Positions 1 to 6,538 of a stretch of DNA of 7,370 bases are shown in pieces. The translations under genes and the position numbers were made by a program. Under the pieces are notes generated by a model that worked only from the letters and a program-made list of their open reading frames with translations, made no database searches and had not been told where the DNA came from. The number at the start of each line of letters is the position of its first letter. Position 1 is the first letter of the stretch. The stretch spans positions 1-7,370 of the forward strand of contig JADDPV010000067.1 in NCBI GenBank assembly GCA_016781705.1. Direction: 5' to 3'. Source of the DNA: Rubrobacter sp. GTDB taxonomy: Bacteria > Actinomycetota > Rubrobacteria > Rubrobacterales > Rubrobacteraceae.

Positions 1-1869
1 AGGGGGGCCTTCAGCTACGACCGCATGCGCCAGAACGACCTGCACGCCTCGGGCCGCGTCGTGGCGCGGTTCTCGTACGACTCGATCCGCCGAGATACCA
101 AACGCTGTGTCCGCCAGCTTCAGGCTCTGCTCCTGGGCGACCCTTTGCTCGCAGGCTTCGTGGTGGCCGATCCTACCGTCGAGGCTCCCGAGATGGATCC
201 CGACCCCACGCACGCCCTCGCCCCTTCTCCGACCGGAGGTGACACACCCATGCAGGATGTCCGTAGCCAGGGCCCGTCGTCCATCTACTTCGACCGGGTG
301 CGGGACAAGCTAAACAAGAGGACCCTGAGGGAGTGCCAGACCCAGGCCTTCGAGGCTCTCTCCGGCTACTATGCGGGGGGCGGCACGACGGCCGCGTGCG
401 TCATGAGCGTGGGAGCAGGCAAGACCGCGCTCGGGGTAGCGGCAACCCTGGGCTTCGCCAGACGCAGGGCGCTCGTGGTGACGCCCGGCAGTGTTATCCG
501 GGGCGTTTTCGATAGCGCCTACGACCACACGGTTAGCAGGAACGTCCTCTACGGGCTACCCGGAGGCCCACTCATCCCCGGATGCCCGCCCCCCCGGGTG
601 CTGACGCTCGACCGAGAGGGCGGCGCGATCCGAGGCGTGTCGCGCGAGGACCTCCTCTCCGCCGACGTGATCGTCACGAACTTCCACTCGCTGGGGGATG
701 GCTCGGACCCCGACCACCTCCTCGCCAAGCTGGCGCCCGAGGACGTGGATATGATCGTGGTCGACGAGGCACACATCGCCGCCTCTGAGTCGTACCAGCG
801 AACCTTCGCGCACTTCTCCGGGGCGAGGAAGCTGCTCATGAGCGCCTGCTTCAAGAGGCTCGACGGGAGGCCCATAGAGGCCGACGTCGTCTACCGCTAC
901 CTGCTCATCGACTCCATAGCAGACGGCAACGCCAAGAACCTCAGGGTGACGCGCTTCGCGCCCGACGCCTCGGAGACCACGTACGAGATGGTCTGGCCCG
1001 ACGGCCGACGCGAGGAGATTGTAGGCCGCGACGTCCTGCTGGAGGTGATCGGGGACGAGCGCAAGCTCGCCAGGATCACCGCCAAGAGCGAGGAGCCCAT
1101 ACGGCAGCTGATGCGCGAGGTCCGGCGCGCCCTCGACGAGCAGACGGAGCTCCTGCACCCGATCAAGCCGCGAGTCCTCTTCAGCGCTCTCGGCGAGCGC
1201 CACGCCGAGCAGATCGCGCGCATCGCCAACGAGGCGGGGATCCCGTCGGCCCACCTGCATCACTCCATGACCGACGCCCGTATCCGCGAGGTCAGGGAGC
1301 GCTTCGAGAACGACTCCGGGAACCTCCAGGGCGTGGTGCAGCTGAAGATGCTCGGCCAGGGCTACGACTTCCCGCCGATCGCCGTGGTGGCTCCCTTCAG
1401 GCCCTACGGCTCCTTCGGTGAGTTCTACCAGTTCGTTGGGCGCGGCATCCGCGTGATAAACCATCCGGCGCTCACCGGGAGGGTTGGACCCGGCGAGCAG
1501 GCCCTCGACCTCGTCTTCCACGCCGAGCTCGGCCTCGACGAGCACCTGCGCACGGTCTACGAGGAGAACGAGATGGACCCGGCCGCGGTCAGGGAGATCG
1601 CCGGGGCCGACGACGGCGACTCGCCGGACGAGACCGAGGTGTCCGGGGTCCGCGTTGCGGAGACCGCCGAGAGGCCCGATACCTTCGTGCTCTTCGAGAG
1701 GGGGGCCATAGAACGGCGCATCGTGCACGACGCCGAGAGGGTAGAGGAGCGCCGCAAGGAGCGCGAACGGGAGGCCTTCGCCCGCTCGTATGCCGACTAC
1801 GCCGCCTCCACCACAGAACCAGTTCCCTTCGATCAGTACGTCGAGATCGCAAGGAGGCTCGGTGGCTGA
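1..1869 (+). CDS. DEAH-box SF2 helicase with DUF559-like nuclease tail at its N-terminus (5' partial)
   Basis: The frame is open from base 1, so the true start lies upstream; the first ATG is at 25. Numbering from that ATG, residues 1-40 plus the bases before it read YDRMRQNDLHASGRVVARF, which resembles the last strand and helix of DUF559/Vsr-fold endonucleases; the catalytic residues would lie outside the window. A Pro/Asp-rich linker (about 48-75) leads to a full SF2 helicase: Q-like motif LRECQTQA (101-108), Walker A SVGAGKTAL with K133, Walker B VVDEAH (247-250), a motif III position reading MSAC (272-275) instead of the usual SAT/TATP, motif V LGQGYDF (443-449) and motif VI QFVGRGIR (469-476). 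An acidic linker and an Arg/Glu-rich, probably coiled-coil tail follow. The motifs support ATP-dependent action on nucleic acid, as in ResIII/type I and III restriction helicases. The substrate is unknown. The downstream gene overlaps by 8 bases, so the two proteins are probably co-translated. Helicase identity is firm; the nuclease part rests on a short stretch. Confidence 0.88.
   Translation, partial: RGAFSYDRMRQNDLHASGRVVARFSYDSIRRDTKRCVRQLQALLLGDPLLAGFVVADPTVEAPEMDPDPTHALAPSPTGGDTPMQDVRSQGPSSIYFDRVRDKLNKRTLRECQTQAFEALSGYYAGGGTTAACVMSVGAGKTALGVAATLGFARRRALVVTPGSVIRGVFDSAYDHTVSRNVLYGLPGGPLIPGCPPPRVLTLDREGGAIRGVSREDLLSADVIVTNFHSLGDGSDPDHLLAKLAPEDVDMIVVDEAHIAASESYQRTFAHFSGARKLLMSACFKRLDGRPIEADVVYRYLLIDSIADGNAKNLRVTRFAPDASETTYEMVWPDGRREEIVGRDVLLEVIGDERKLARITAKSEEPIRQLMREVRRALDEQTELLHPIKPRVLFSALGERHAEQIARIANEAGIPSAHLHHSMTDARIREVRERFENDSGNLQGVVQLKMLGQGYDFPPIAVVAPFRPYGSFGEFYQFVGRGIRVINHPALTGRVGPGEQALDLVFHAELGLDEHLRTVYEENEMDPAAVREIAGADDGDSPDETEVSGVRVAETAERPDTFVLFERGAIERRIVHDAERVEERRKEREREAFARSYADYAASTTEPVPFDQYVEIARRLGG
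235..252 (+). promoter_or_regulatory. Internal ribosome binding site and ATG, possible separate helicase start
   Basis: GGAGGTGA at 235-242 is followed after seven bases by an ATG at 250-252, in frame with the longer reading frame. This is close to a perfect Shine-Dalgarno and spacing. It sits where the linker ends and the helicase domain begins (residue 76 of the frame counted from the ATG at 25). A shorter 539-residue helicase could start here, either as the only helicase product or as a second one beside a nuclease-helicase fusion. Confidence 0.6.
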
Positions 1870-4351
1870 CCGCAAGGAAGAGAGCTTCGGCAGGCTCGCC
1901 TCGAAGGTGACCGTGCCCTCCGAGCTGCTCAAAGCGGAGGCCGCCCACGGGCGCGCCGAGGGCCTCACCGCGCTCGACGCTCTGGTCGGGCGGCTCGCTC
2001 TGCGCTCCTTAAATGGGGAGGTTCCGTTCCGCGTCGAGGGCGCTGACGACACACGCGCCACCGATCGTCCGTCGACGCTGCGCCTGAGCGGCCTCACCGA
2101 CGAAGAGAGACGAGTGCTGGACGACCTGTTCTCGCTGGAGAAGCAGCAGGCTCGGGGTAGCTGGTCTTCTCGGCCTGAGATCAACGGCAGGCTGGGGCGG
2201 CTGCACTTTCCACACTACCTCGTGGAGCATGGCAGGTTCTTCCACGAGTCGGTGGAGTCCGACGCCTACCGGTCGGTCTCCTCGGAGGCCTCTCCCGAGG
2301 CCCTGCTCGCCCACACAGTGCTGGATCCTATGTTCTCCTCCCTCTATGAGCCCTTCGTCCTGCGCTCCGGCCGCGCCTTCCCGCCCTCGTTCGACGACTC
2401 GCCCGAGAAGGCGAAGAGGTCCAGGGAGAGGAGGCGGGAACGCTGGCAGGAGGTGGACGCCTTCTTCGGAGCGCTAGATCTCAGTGTCGAGTCCGAGCTG
2501 TCGGCGGTGAAGCCAGGCGGGGGCTGGTCCAGGCTGCGCGCCGCCGAGCAACTCTCCGCCAAGGCCGCGCTCGCCGACGCCGTCCGGCGCGGAGGGGAGC
2601 GCGTGGGCCCGGCCACACTAGGGGCGCGCTACCGCGCCTTCCGCCTGCTTCCGCTCCTAGAACGGTACTACGCCAAGGCCAAGAAGGACGGCACGGCCTT
2701 GCGCCGTCGCACCCTCACCCGCGAGTTCGAGGCGACGCTCTCGGGATTCTTCGGCGGCGACTGGCTGGCCCTCCTCGCCTACCTGGGCGAGGAGCCGCAC
2801 CCCGACGAGCACATCGCGACTGCCTTGCCGGAGACCAGGCTCTACCTCGGCCCCTCGCGCGAGACCGCCGCGAAGATCGGCGCGGAAGGCGTGAGCGAGG
2901 AGCAACTCAGGCTTATAGCCGCCTCCCTGTTCGGCGGCGAGACGTCACCAGTGGAACGGCGCCTATCAGCTCTCGCCCGCTACTGGGAGGCCTTCGACTC
3001 GTTACACGCCCAGCAAGAGAGTGGCATGGAACCCCTATGGGGGCTCGTCGAGGAGCAGCCGGGGTTCGTGCTCTTCCGCGTCGAGGAAGACAGCTCGCCT
3101 CACCGCAAGGGGCTGTATCGGCGTGCGCTACCGAACGACCTGTTGGACGAGATAGACGAGCTCTGGGGATCGGTGATGGCGCCCCGGGAGCCTAGCAGGA
3201 TCGTCACCGAGCCCTTCCCGCACGTCCGTCTGGCGGAGATCTTCGGTCCTGCGCTACGCTTCTGGCACGGCTGCGCCCTCACCGCGTGGTTCCTGTGTGA
3301 GGGTCCGTACTCGCGCACAGACATGGCAGGCCTCGAGGAGTACCACAGCCGGGATCTCGCAGAGTTCGAGGATCTCGGGGCCCCGGTCGACCGGGGCATG
3401 TTCCCTGAACTGATCGCCGCCGAGGGGCGTCTGGGAGAACCTCACCCCATCTATACCGAGACTCGGGAGGTGGAGGTGGAGCCGGGCGTAACCATCGAGA
3501 CCACCATGAGCCGCGGCTCCCGTAGGGAAGGCTTCGAGTTGCTCAGGAATTTGATCACAAAACACCGCAGGGCCTGGGCCGGAGAGCACCTCCAGGAATA
3601 CCTCAGGAAGCGGGTGGAGAACGACGTGCGCGAGGCCGCAAGAGTCTTTCACACCAAGAGCGCCGAGCGGGGTGGTAAACCTCCCACGCCCAAGCAGTTC
3701 GCCAAAACTGCAGCGGTCTCCGTCAACCGCTGGTTCGGTGGCGACGTGGCGGCACTGTACCGTGCCTTTGGCGAGCGCTCCCCGGTCTCGCCGGTACGCG
3801 CTCGCGTCGTCCCTGAGGACGTCGAAGGCTTCGTCGCCCGGGTGTACCGGGCCTTAGGCGGTGTCGCGGTGGTCCCCTCCCCGGAGGGCTTCGACCAGGC
3901 GGCGAGAGAGAAGCTCAGCCGCGAGGTCTCGGACAACCGCAACAAAGCCGATCTGGCCCACAAGGCCCTCGAGTACCTGCGTCTGGAAGAGGCCCTCGGG
4001 CGACCGCCATCGCTCAAGGAGTTTGGCAGGGGTAGCTTCGAGTACCGGGCTGCGGAGGCTAGCCTCGGAGCAGAGGCGGAGGTGGCCTGGACAAAATACG
4101 AGCGCATCATTCACGATGCCCTCGCCGGGATCGGGGACGCACCTCGCGACGACTGCAAGCAGGGGCGCGATGCCAGCCGCGCTCAGTACAGCAAGAGACC
4201 TCACCAGACTAACGAATCTCCCACAGGGCAAGCGGCCGATCAGGAGAATGAAGCCGAAGGCTCGCGCCAGACGTTCGACACTGTAACGCAGCGCCAGTCG
4301 GAGAACAGGCAAGAGAAATCCTTTTGGCGTCGCTTGTTCGGGAGACAATGA
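1862..4351 (+). CDS. Large protein of unknown function, helicase partner
   Basis: I do not recognise this 829-residue protein. GTG at 1862 is chosen because AAGGAGG (1851-1857) lies four bases upstream and the start overlaps the helicase stop (GTGGCTGA), typical of translational coupling; an in-frame ATG at 1790 would give an unnaturally long overlap and a Pro/Ser/Gln-rich start. No signal peptide or clear membrane segment is seen. The protein is highly charged and mostly helical. A segment around residues 285-315 contains FFGGDWLALLAYLGEE (F296) and one around 610-640 contains WFGGDVAALYRAFGE (W624), with a weaker LFGGE at 356-360. The second copy is preceded by GKPPTPKQF, a layout like the small helix-turn-helix repeats seen beside homing endonucleases, so DNA binding is possible. 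The last 65 or so residues are polar and Gln/Asn-rich, ending in SFWRRLFGRQ, a likely amphipathic helix. Context suggests it works with the helicase. Confidence 0.85.
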   Translation: MADRKEESFGRLASKVTVPSELLKAEAAHGRAEGLTALDALVGRLALRSLNGEVPFRVEGADDTRATDRPSTLRLSGLTDEERRVLDDLFSLEKQQARGSWSSRPEINGRLGRLHFPHYLVEHGRFFHESVESDAYRSVSSEASPEALLAHTVLDPMFSSLYEPFVLRSGRAFPPSFDDSPEKAKRSRERRRERWQEVDAFFGALDLSVESELSAVKPGGGWSRLRAAEQLSAKAALADAVRRGGERVGPATLGARYRAFRLLPLLERYYAKAKKDGTALRRRTLTREFEATLSGFFGGDWLALLAYLGEEPHPDEHIATALPETRLYLGPSRETAAKIGAEGVSEEQLRLIAASLFGGETSPVERRLSALARYWEAFDSLHAQQESGMEPLWGLVEEQPGFVLFRVEEDSSPHRKGLYRRALPNDLLDEIDELWGSVMAPREPSRIVTEPFPHVRLAEIFGPALRFWHGCALTAWFLCEGPYSRTDMAGLEEYHSRDLAEFEDLGAPVDRGMFPELIAAEGRLGEPHPIYTETREVEVEPGVTIETTMSRGSRREGFELLRNLITKHRRAWAGEHLQEYLRKRVENDVREAARVFHTKSAERGGKPPTPKQFAKTAAVSVNRWFGGDVAALYRAFGERSPVSPVRARVVPEDVEGFVARVYRALGGVAVVPSPEGFDQAAREKLSREVSDNRNKADLAHKALEYLRLEEALGRPPSLKEFGRGSFEYRAAEASLGAEAEVAWTKYERIIHDALAGIGDAPRDDCKQGRDASRAQYSKRPHQTNESPTGQAADQENEAEGSRQTFDTVTQRQSENRQEKSFWRRLFGRQ

Positions 4352-4397
4352 GGTGATTGAGTGTTGTTACTATCTAACCTCATGTGCACGTTTCTTT
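4348..4397 (+). terminator. Weak candidate terminator after the helicase operon
   Basis: ATGAGGT at 4348-4354, spanning the stop codon, is complementary to ACCTCAT at 4377-4383. A T-rich stretch (TTTCTTT, 4391-4397) follows after seven bases. The stem is only 7 bp, the loop is 22 bases and the T-run is not adjacent, so this is a tentative call. Confidence 0.2.
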
Positions 4398-4559
4398 GAG
4401 GACTTGAGCTAAACAGAAGATTTCCCTACGCTCGGTAGCGACCAAACCGACCGGCGTAAAGGAGGTCTTCTTGAGTGGATCTTAGCACCGGTCCCCCCTA
4501 TCCCTGAGGATGCGCACCCATCACGGCCGCCGCGCCGTCTCCGGCTCCTGTGCGCCCGT
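4352..4559. other. Intergenic stretch with an orphan ribosome binding site
   Basis: There is no convincing gene between the operon and the insertion element. A strong Shine-Dalgarno AAAGGAGG (4458-4465) is followed nine bases later by GTG (4475) that opens only ten codons, MDLSTGPPYP, before a TGA ending at 4507. A TTG at 4471 opens only four. A small hairpin CGCT/AGCG lies at 4429-4440. The stretch looks like the 5' end of a gene that has been interrupted or lost, possibly by the neighbouring insertion element. Confidence 0.5.
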
Positions 4560-4693
4560 CTGACAGCGGGTTGCGTGTGGGTTGAGCCAGTGCGAGGCTG
4601 CGGTCATGAAGGCGTACTCGAAGGACCTCAGGCTGAAGGTCTTGGCGGCCGTCGACCGCGGGATGCCCCGCGCGGCGCTCGTCGGGGCCTTCT

Positions 4694-4754
4694 CGGTCTC
4701 GCGGCGCTTCTTGAGCCACCGTCAAGCGCTGGCTCAAGAAGCGCCGCGAGACCG
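4694..4754. repeat. Perfect 25-bp inverted repeat inside the transposase
   Basis: The arms at 4694-4718 and 4730-4754 are exactly complementary over 25 bases with an 11-base loop (CCGTCAAGCGC). The left arm contains the extra decamer CGCTTCTTGA (4705-4714), which is the exact reverse complement of TCAAGAAGCG at 4734-4743 in the right arm. Without the decamer the arms would still pair imperfectly (GGTCTCGCGG with CCGCGAGACC, and GCCA with TGGC). The decamer thus looks copied from the opposite arm. Confidence 0.92.
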
Positions 4755-4951
4755 GCGGGGTGGACCCCGAGCCGATCCCCGGCCCGCCTGCTCCCAAGCG
4801 CGAGGCTTTGGAGGAGCGCCTGCTGGCCCAGGCTAGGGCCAACCCCGACCTCACCCTGGCGGAGCACTGCGAACTCTTCGAGGAGACGAGGGGCGTGAGG
4901 GTCTCCACAGCCACCATGAGCCGCGCCTTCGGGCGGCTGGGGCTGCCGCTC

Positions 4952-4958
4952 AAAAAAA
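4952..4958 (+). other. A7 slippery run, candidate -1 frameshift site
   Basis: Seven A follow CTC and precede GTC. Reading ...CTC AAA AAA and then slipping back one base gives AAG TCC CTC, producing LKKKSLPASERDE, the usual joining sequence in IS630 transposases. Without slippage the frame runs on to a stop ending at 5026. Some IS630 members are known to spread their transposase over two frames with presumed programmed slippage. Simple mutation of an A6 or A8 ancestor would look the same here. Confidence 0.6.
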
Positions 4959-5620
4959 GTCCCTCCCGGCCTCCGAACGCGACGAGCAAGAGAGGGCGCG
5001 CTGGCGGAGGGGGGCGCGCCGGATAGACCCCGAGCGCCTAGTGTTCGTGGACGAGTGCGGGACGCACACCTCCATGACGCGCCTCTACGCGAGAGCGCCC
5101 AAGGGCGAGCGGGCCTACGCCAGGGTGCCGCGCAACCGCGGCAGGAATACGACTCTGCTCGCGAGTATGGGCGCCGGAGGCATGGGGCCGTGCCTGGCGG
5201 TGGTCGGTAGCACGACCAAGGCGGTCTTCGAGGCCTACGTGGAGCGGGCACTGGCGCCGTCGCTCTTGCCCGGGCAGGTGGTAGTCCTGGACAACCTCGC
5301 GGCCCACAAGGGCGAGAGGGTCAGGAGGCTCGTGGAGGCGCGGGGCTGCGAGCTGTTGTTCTTGCCGCCCTACTCGCCGGACTTTTCTCCCATCGAGGAG
5401 GCGTTCAGCAAGCTCAAGGCGCTGCTGCGCCGCGCGGCGGCGCGGACCCGAGGAGCCCTCGTTGAGGCCATCGGCCGGGCGCTGGATGCCGTCACGGTGC
5501 AGGACGCGAGAGGCTGGTTTGCCCACTGCGGCTACGCGATCGCGGCTCATCGCTCATGAACACCGCTGTGAGAGCCTGTATGCCCCTCTGGGGCTAGCAG
5601 AGCGACACCCCTCCATCATT

Positions 5621-5652
5621 CAGGCCATCTTCGGCACCTGTGGGGTGGCCTG
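5621..5652. repeat. Short inverted repeat between the element and the next gene
   Basis: CAGGCCA (5621-5627) and TGGCCTG (5646-5652) can pair with an 18-base loop. A second tiny hairpin GCCCC-TCT-GGGGC lies at 5582-5594. Neither has a good T-run after it, so a terminator role is doubtful. Nothing else is evident in 5574-5703. Confidence 0.3.
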
Positions 5653-5713
5653 TGTTTCCTCTACAGTCAGGGTACGCTTGGGCGACTCCCGGCTTTAAGC
5701 GATAGGAGGAAGG

Positions 5714-6067
5714 TTGGATCACGATCGCGACGATCTCGAGAAGTGGCGCCGGTCGAAGCTCTCGCCAGAGGGCAGGGAACTCCTAGCCGAGTTGGAGCGT
5801 GCGGCGGATGCCCTCGTTCCGCCTTTGGAGGAGACACTCGCACGCGCCGCAACCCTTTCTCCCTCCGACCGGGAGGAGATCACCGCCATCTTCGGGGCGA
5901 TGGCCCAGGAGTTCGCGGAGCTACAGCGGGAGAACATGCGAAACGCCGCTTTCGCCGCGAGTGCTGCGGGCGCCATACGCGAGGCCCAGGAGAGGGAGAG
6001 GGCCGCGGGGAGGCCGGTGGATCCAGGCATGACGCTCGGGGACGCCTTGGAGATACTCGGGCGTTAG
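5714..6067 (+). CDS. Small charged helical protein of unknown function
   Basis: This encodes 117 residues from a TTG start at 5714, chosen because AGGAGG (5704-5709) lies four bases upstream; the next in-frame ATG would remove most of the protein. I do not recognise it. It is rich in Glu, Arg and Ala with long predicted helices (SPEGRELLAELERAADAL, then REEITAIFGAMAQEFAELQ) and a short C-terminal segment MTLGDALEILGR. There is no signal peptide, membrane segment, metal-binding cluster or obvious catalytic motif. Its GC-rich codon use matches the left part of the window and not the toxin-antitoxin module to its right, so it is probably resident. It stands alone, between a dead insertion element and a convergent operon, and has no visible functional partner. 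It could be a small regulatory or adaptor protein. Confidence 0.65.
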   Translation: MDHDRDDLEKWRRSKLSPEGRELLAELERAADALVPPLEETLARAATLSPSDREEITAIFGAMAQEFAELQRENMRNAAFAASAAGAIREAQERERAAGRPVDPGMTLGDALEILGR

Positions 6068-6089
6068 CCGTTGTCCCTAGCATATGGTC

Positions 6090-6120
6090 GAGGTCGCTTG
6101 GGCTCTGACCTTTTATTATC
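6090..6120 (+). terminator. Candidate intrinsic terminator between convergent genes
   Basis: AGGTC (6091-6095) pairs with GACCT (6107-6111), with a further G-T pair outside, an 11-base loop and TTTTATTAT immediately after. It lies 23 bases after the stop of the small plus-strand gene. The stem is short. The T-run overlaps the end of the convergent toxin gene. Confidence 0.35.
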
Positions 6121-6538
6121 TCACTTCTCTGATGAGTTGCTCCAAGCTGGCCTCAGTAACGCCGCCTTCTGTCACTTTCAGAAGTATCTGCCCTTGGGCA
6201 GTGTGTAAGGCCGAGGATAGCCTCTGTATGTGCCGAATCAGCATGGAAAGCTGCACTTCGGGCGTAAGCGTAGCGCGCTTAGAAGGTCTCGGCACGATTA
6301 CTGATACCCCCGCCTCGAGTAACGCCTCGAAGATTACTCGTCTCGCACCGAAATCTCTCACGTTGGCGCTGACAAGGGCTGCGGCACCTTGGTTTCTACA
6401 GATTTCGGGAATGTCCTCATCTTGGGCACCGGGCGCTATATCGTTGATATGAACAAAACTGAGATCGTAGCGCGCCTCGAACGCGTTCAGGGCTACTGCT
6501 GATTCGGGCCAAAGATTCTCGTCGAGAATTATCCTCAC
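6116..6538 (-). CDS. DUF5615/VapC45-like PIN-fold protein, probable toxin
   Basis: This encodes 140 residues from a GTG at 6538 that overlaps the preceding stop by four bases (GTGA), so translation is coupled to the upstream DUF433 gene. The N-terminus MRIILDENLWPESAVAL matches the opening strand of PIN-like DUF5615/VapC45-type proteins, with D6 as the first metal-binding acidic residue. QDEDI (39-43) gives the second acidic cluster, and SANVRDF (57-63) is at the place of the usual T-x-D-x-D-F strand. Here the first Asp of that motif appears replaced (N59/V60) while D62 remains. PIN-fold toxins are cytoplasmic metal-dependent RNases held inactive by their antitoxin. A C-terminal extension of about 55 residues (PEVQLSMLIRHIQRLSSALH onward) goes beyond the minimal domain. 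Family and pairing are well supported; RNase activity is inferred and may be weakened by the changed residue. Confidence 0.8.
   Translation of the reverse strand: MRIILDENLWPESAVALNAFEARYDLSFVHINDIAPGAQDEDIPEICRNQGAAALVSANVRDFGARRVIFEALLEAGVSVIVPRPSKRATLTPEVQLSMLIRHIQRLSSALHTAQGQILLKVTEGGVTEASLEQLIREVR

Larger units (their letters stand above)
4606..5559 (+). pseudogene. IS630-family transposase, split over three frame segments
   Basis: Three consecutive pieces form one DDE transposase. Piece 1, from ATG 4606, reads MKAYSKDLRLKVLAAVDRGM and then SVSR, the start of the HTH DNA-binding domain. A 10-base insertion at 4705-4714 shifts the frame. Piece 2 continues ATVKRWLKKRRETGGVDPEP to LGLPLKK. 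At the A7 run (4952-4958) a -1 shift enters piece 3, KSLPASERDEQERARWR, and the catalytic domain to TGA at 5557-5559. Removing the 10 bases and allowing the -1 shift gives 314 residues, a normal family length. The catalytic triad is present: D of VFVDECG (5050-5052), D of VVLDNLAAH (5290-5292) and E of SPIEEAF (5395-5397), with 34 residues between the last two, as in IS630/Tc1. The 10-base insertion should stop production of full-length enzyme from this copy, even if the A7 shift is a normal regulatory feature. Confidence 0.88.
4559..5573 (+). mobile_element. IS630-family insertion sequence (degenerate)
   Basis: A broken IS630-type transposase is flanked by a short terminal inverted repeat: TCTGACAGCGG at 4559-4569 and its near complement CCGCTGTGAGA at 5563-5573 (10 of 11 match). 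The left repeat is 46 bases before the transposase ATG; the right one is a few bases after the stop. IS630 elements insert at TA. A TA lies at 5579-5580 just outside the right repeat, but no matching TA is adjacent on the left (nearest at 4499-4500), so the outer borders are uncertain by tens of bases. The last 51 bases of the window resemble the left end of this element, which supports the boundary near 4560. Confidence 0.75.

Noticed and set aside
1790..1861. Upstream ATG start for the 829-residue protein
   Set aside because: It would overlap the helicase by 80 bases, has no ribosome binding site and adds a Pro/Gln/Ser-rich extension. GTG at 1862 has AAGGAGG and a coupling overlap.
556..2184. 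A 542-codon open frame on the minus strand
   Set aside because: It lies opposite the helicase and the start of its partner, has no recognisable domain or good ribosome binding site, and its composition is that of an antisense shadow in GC-rich DNA.
4694..4754. Reading the 25-bp inverted repeat as a transcription terminator or recombination site
   Set aside because: There is no T-run, it lies inside coding sequence, and the arm is fully explained by a ten-base templated insertion.
5038..5550. A 170-codon minus-strand frame opposite the transposase
   Set aside because: The plus strand carries the clear DDE transposase motifs; the reverse frame has no family features.
6084..6452. A plus-strand frame of 122 codons across the toxin gene
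   Set aside because: It is antisense to the DUF5615-like gene, which has clear family motifs and a coupled start. The plus frame has no recognisable motif.
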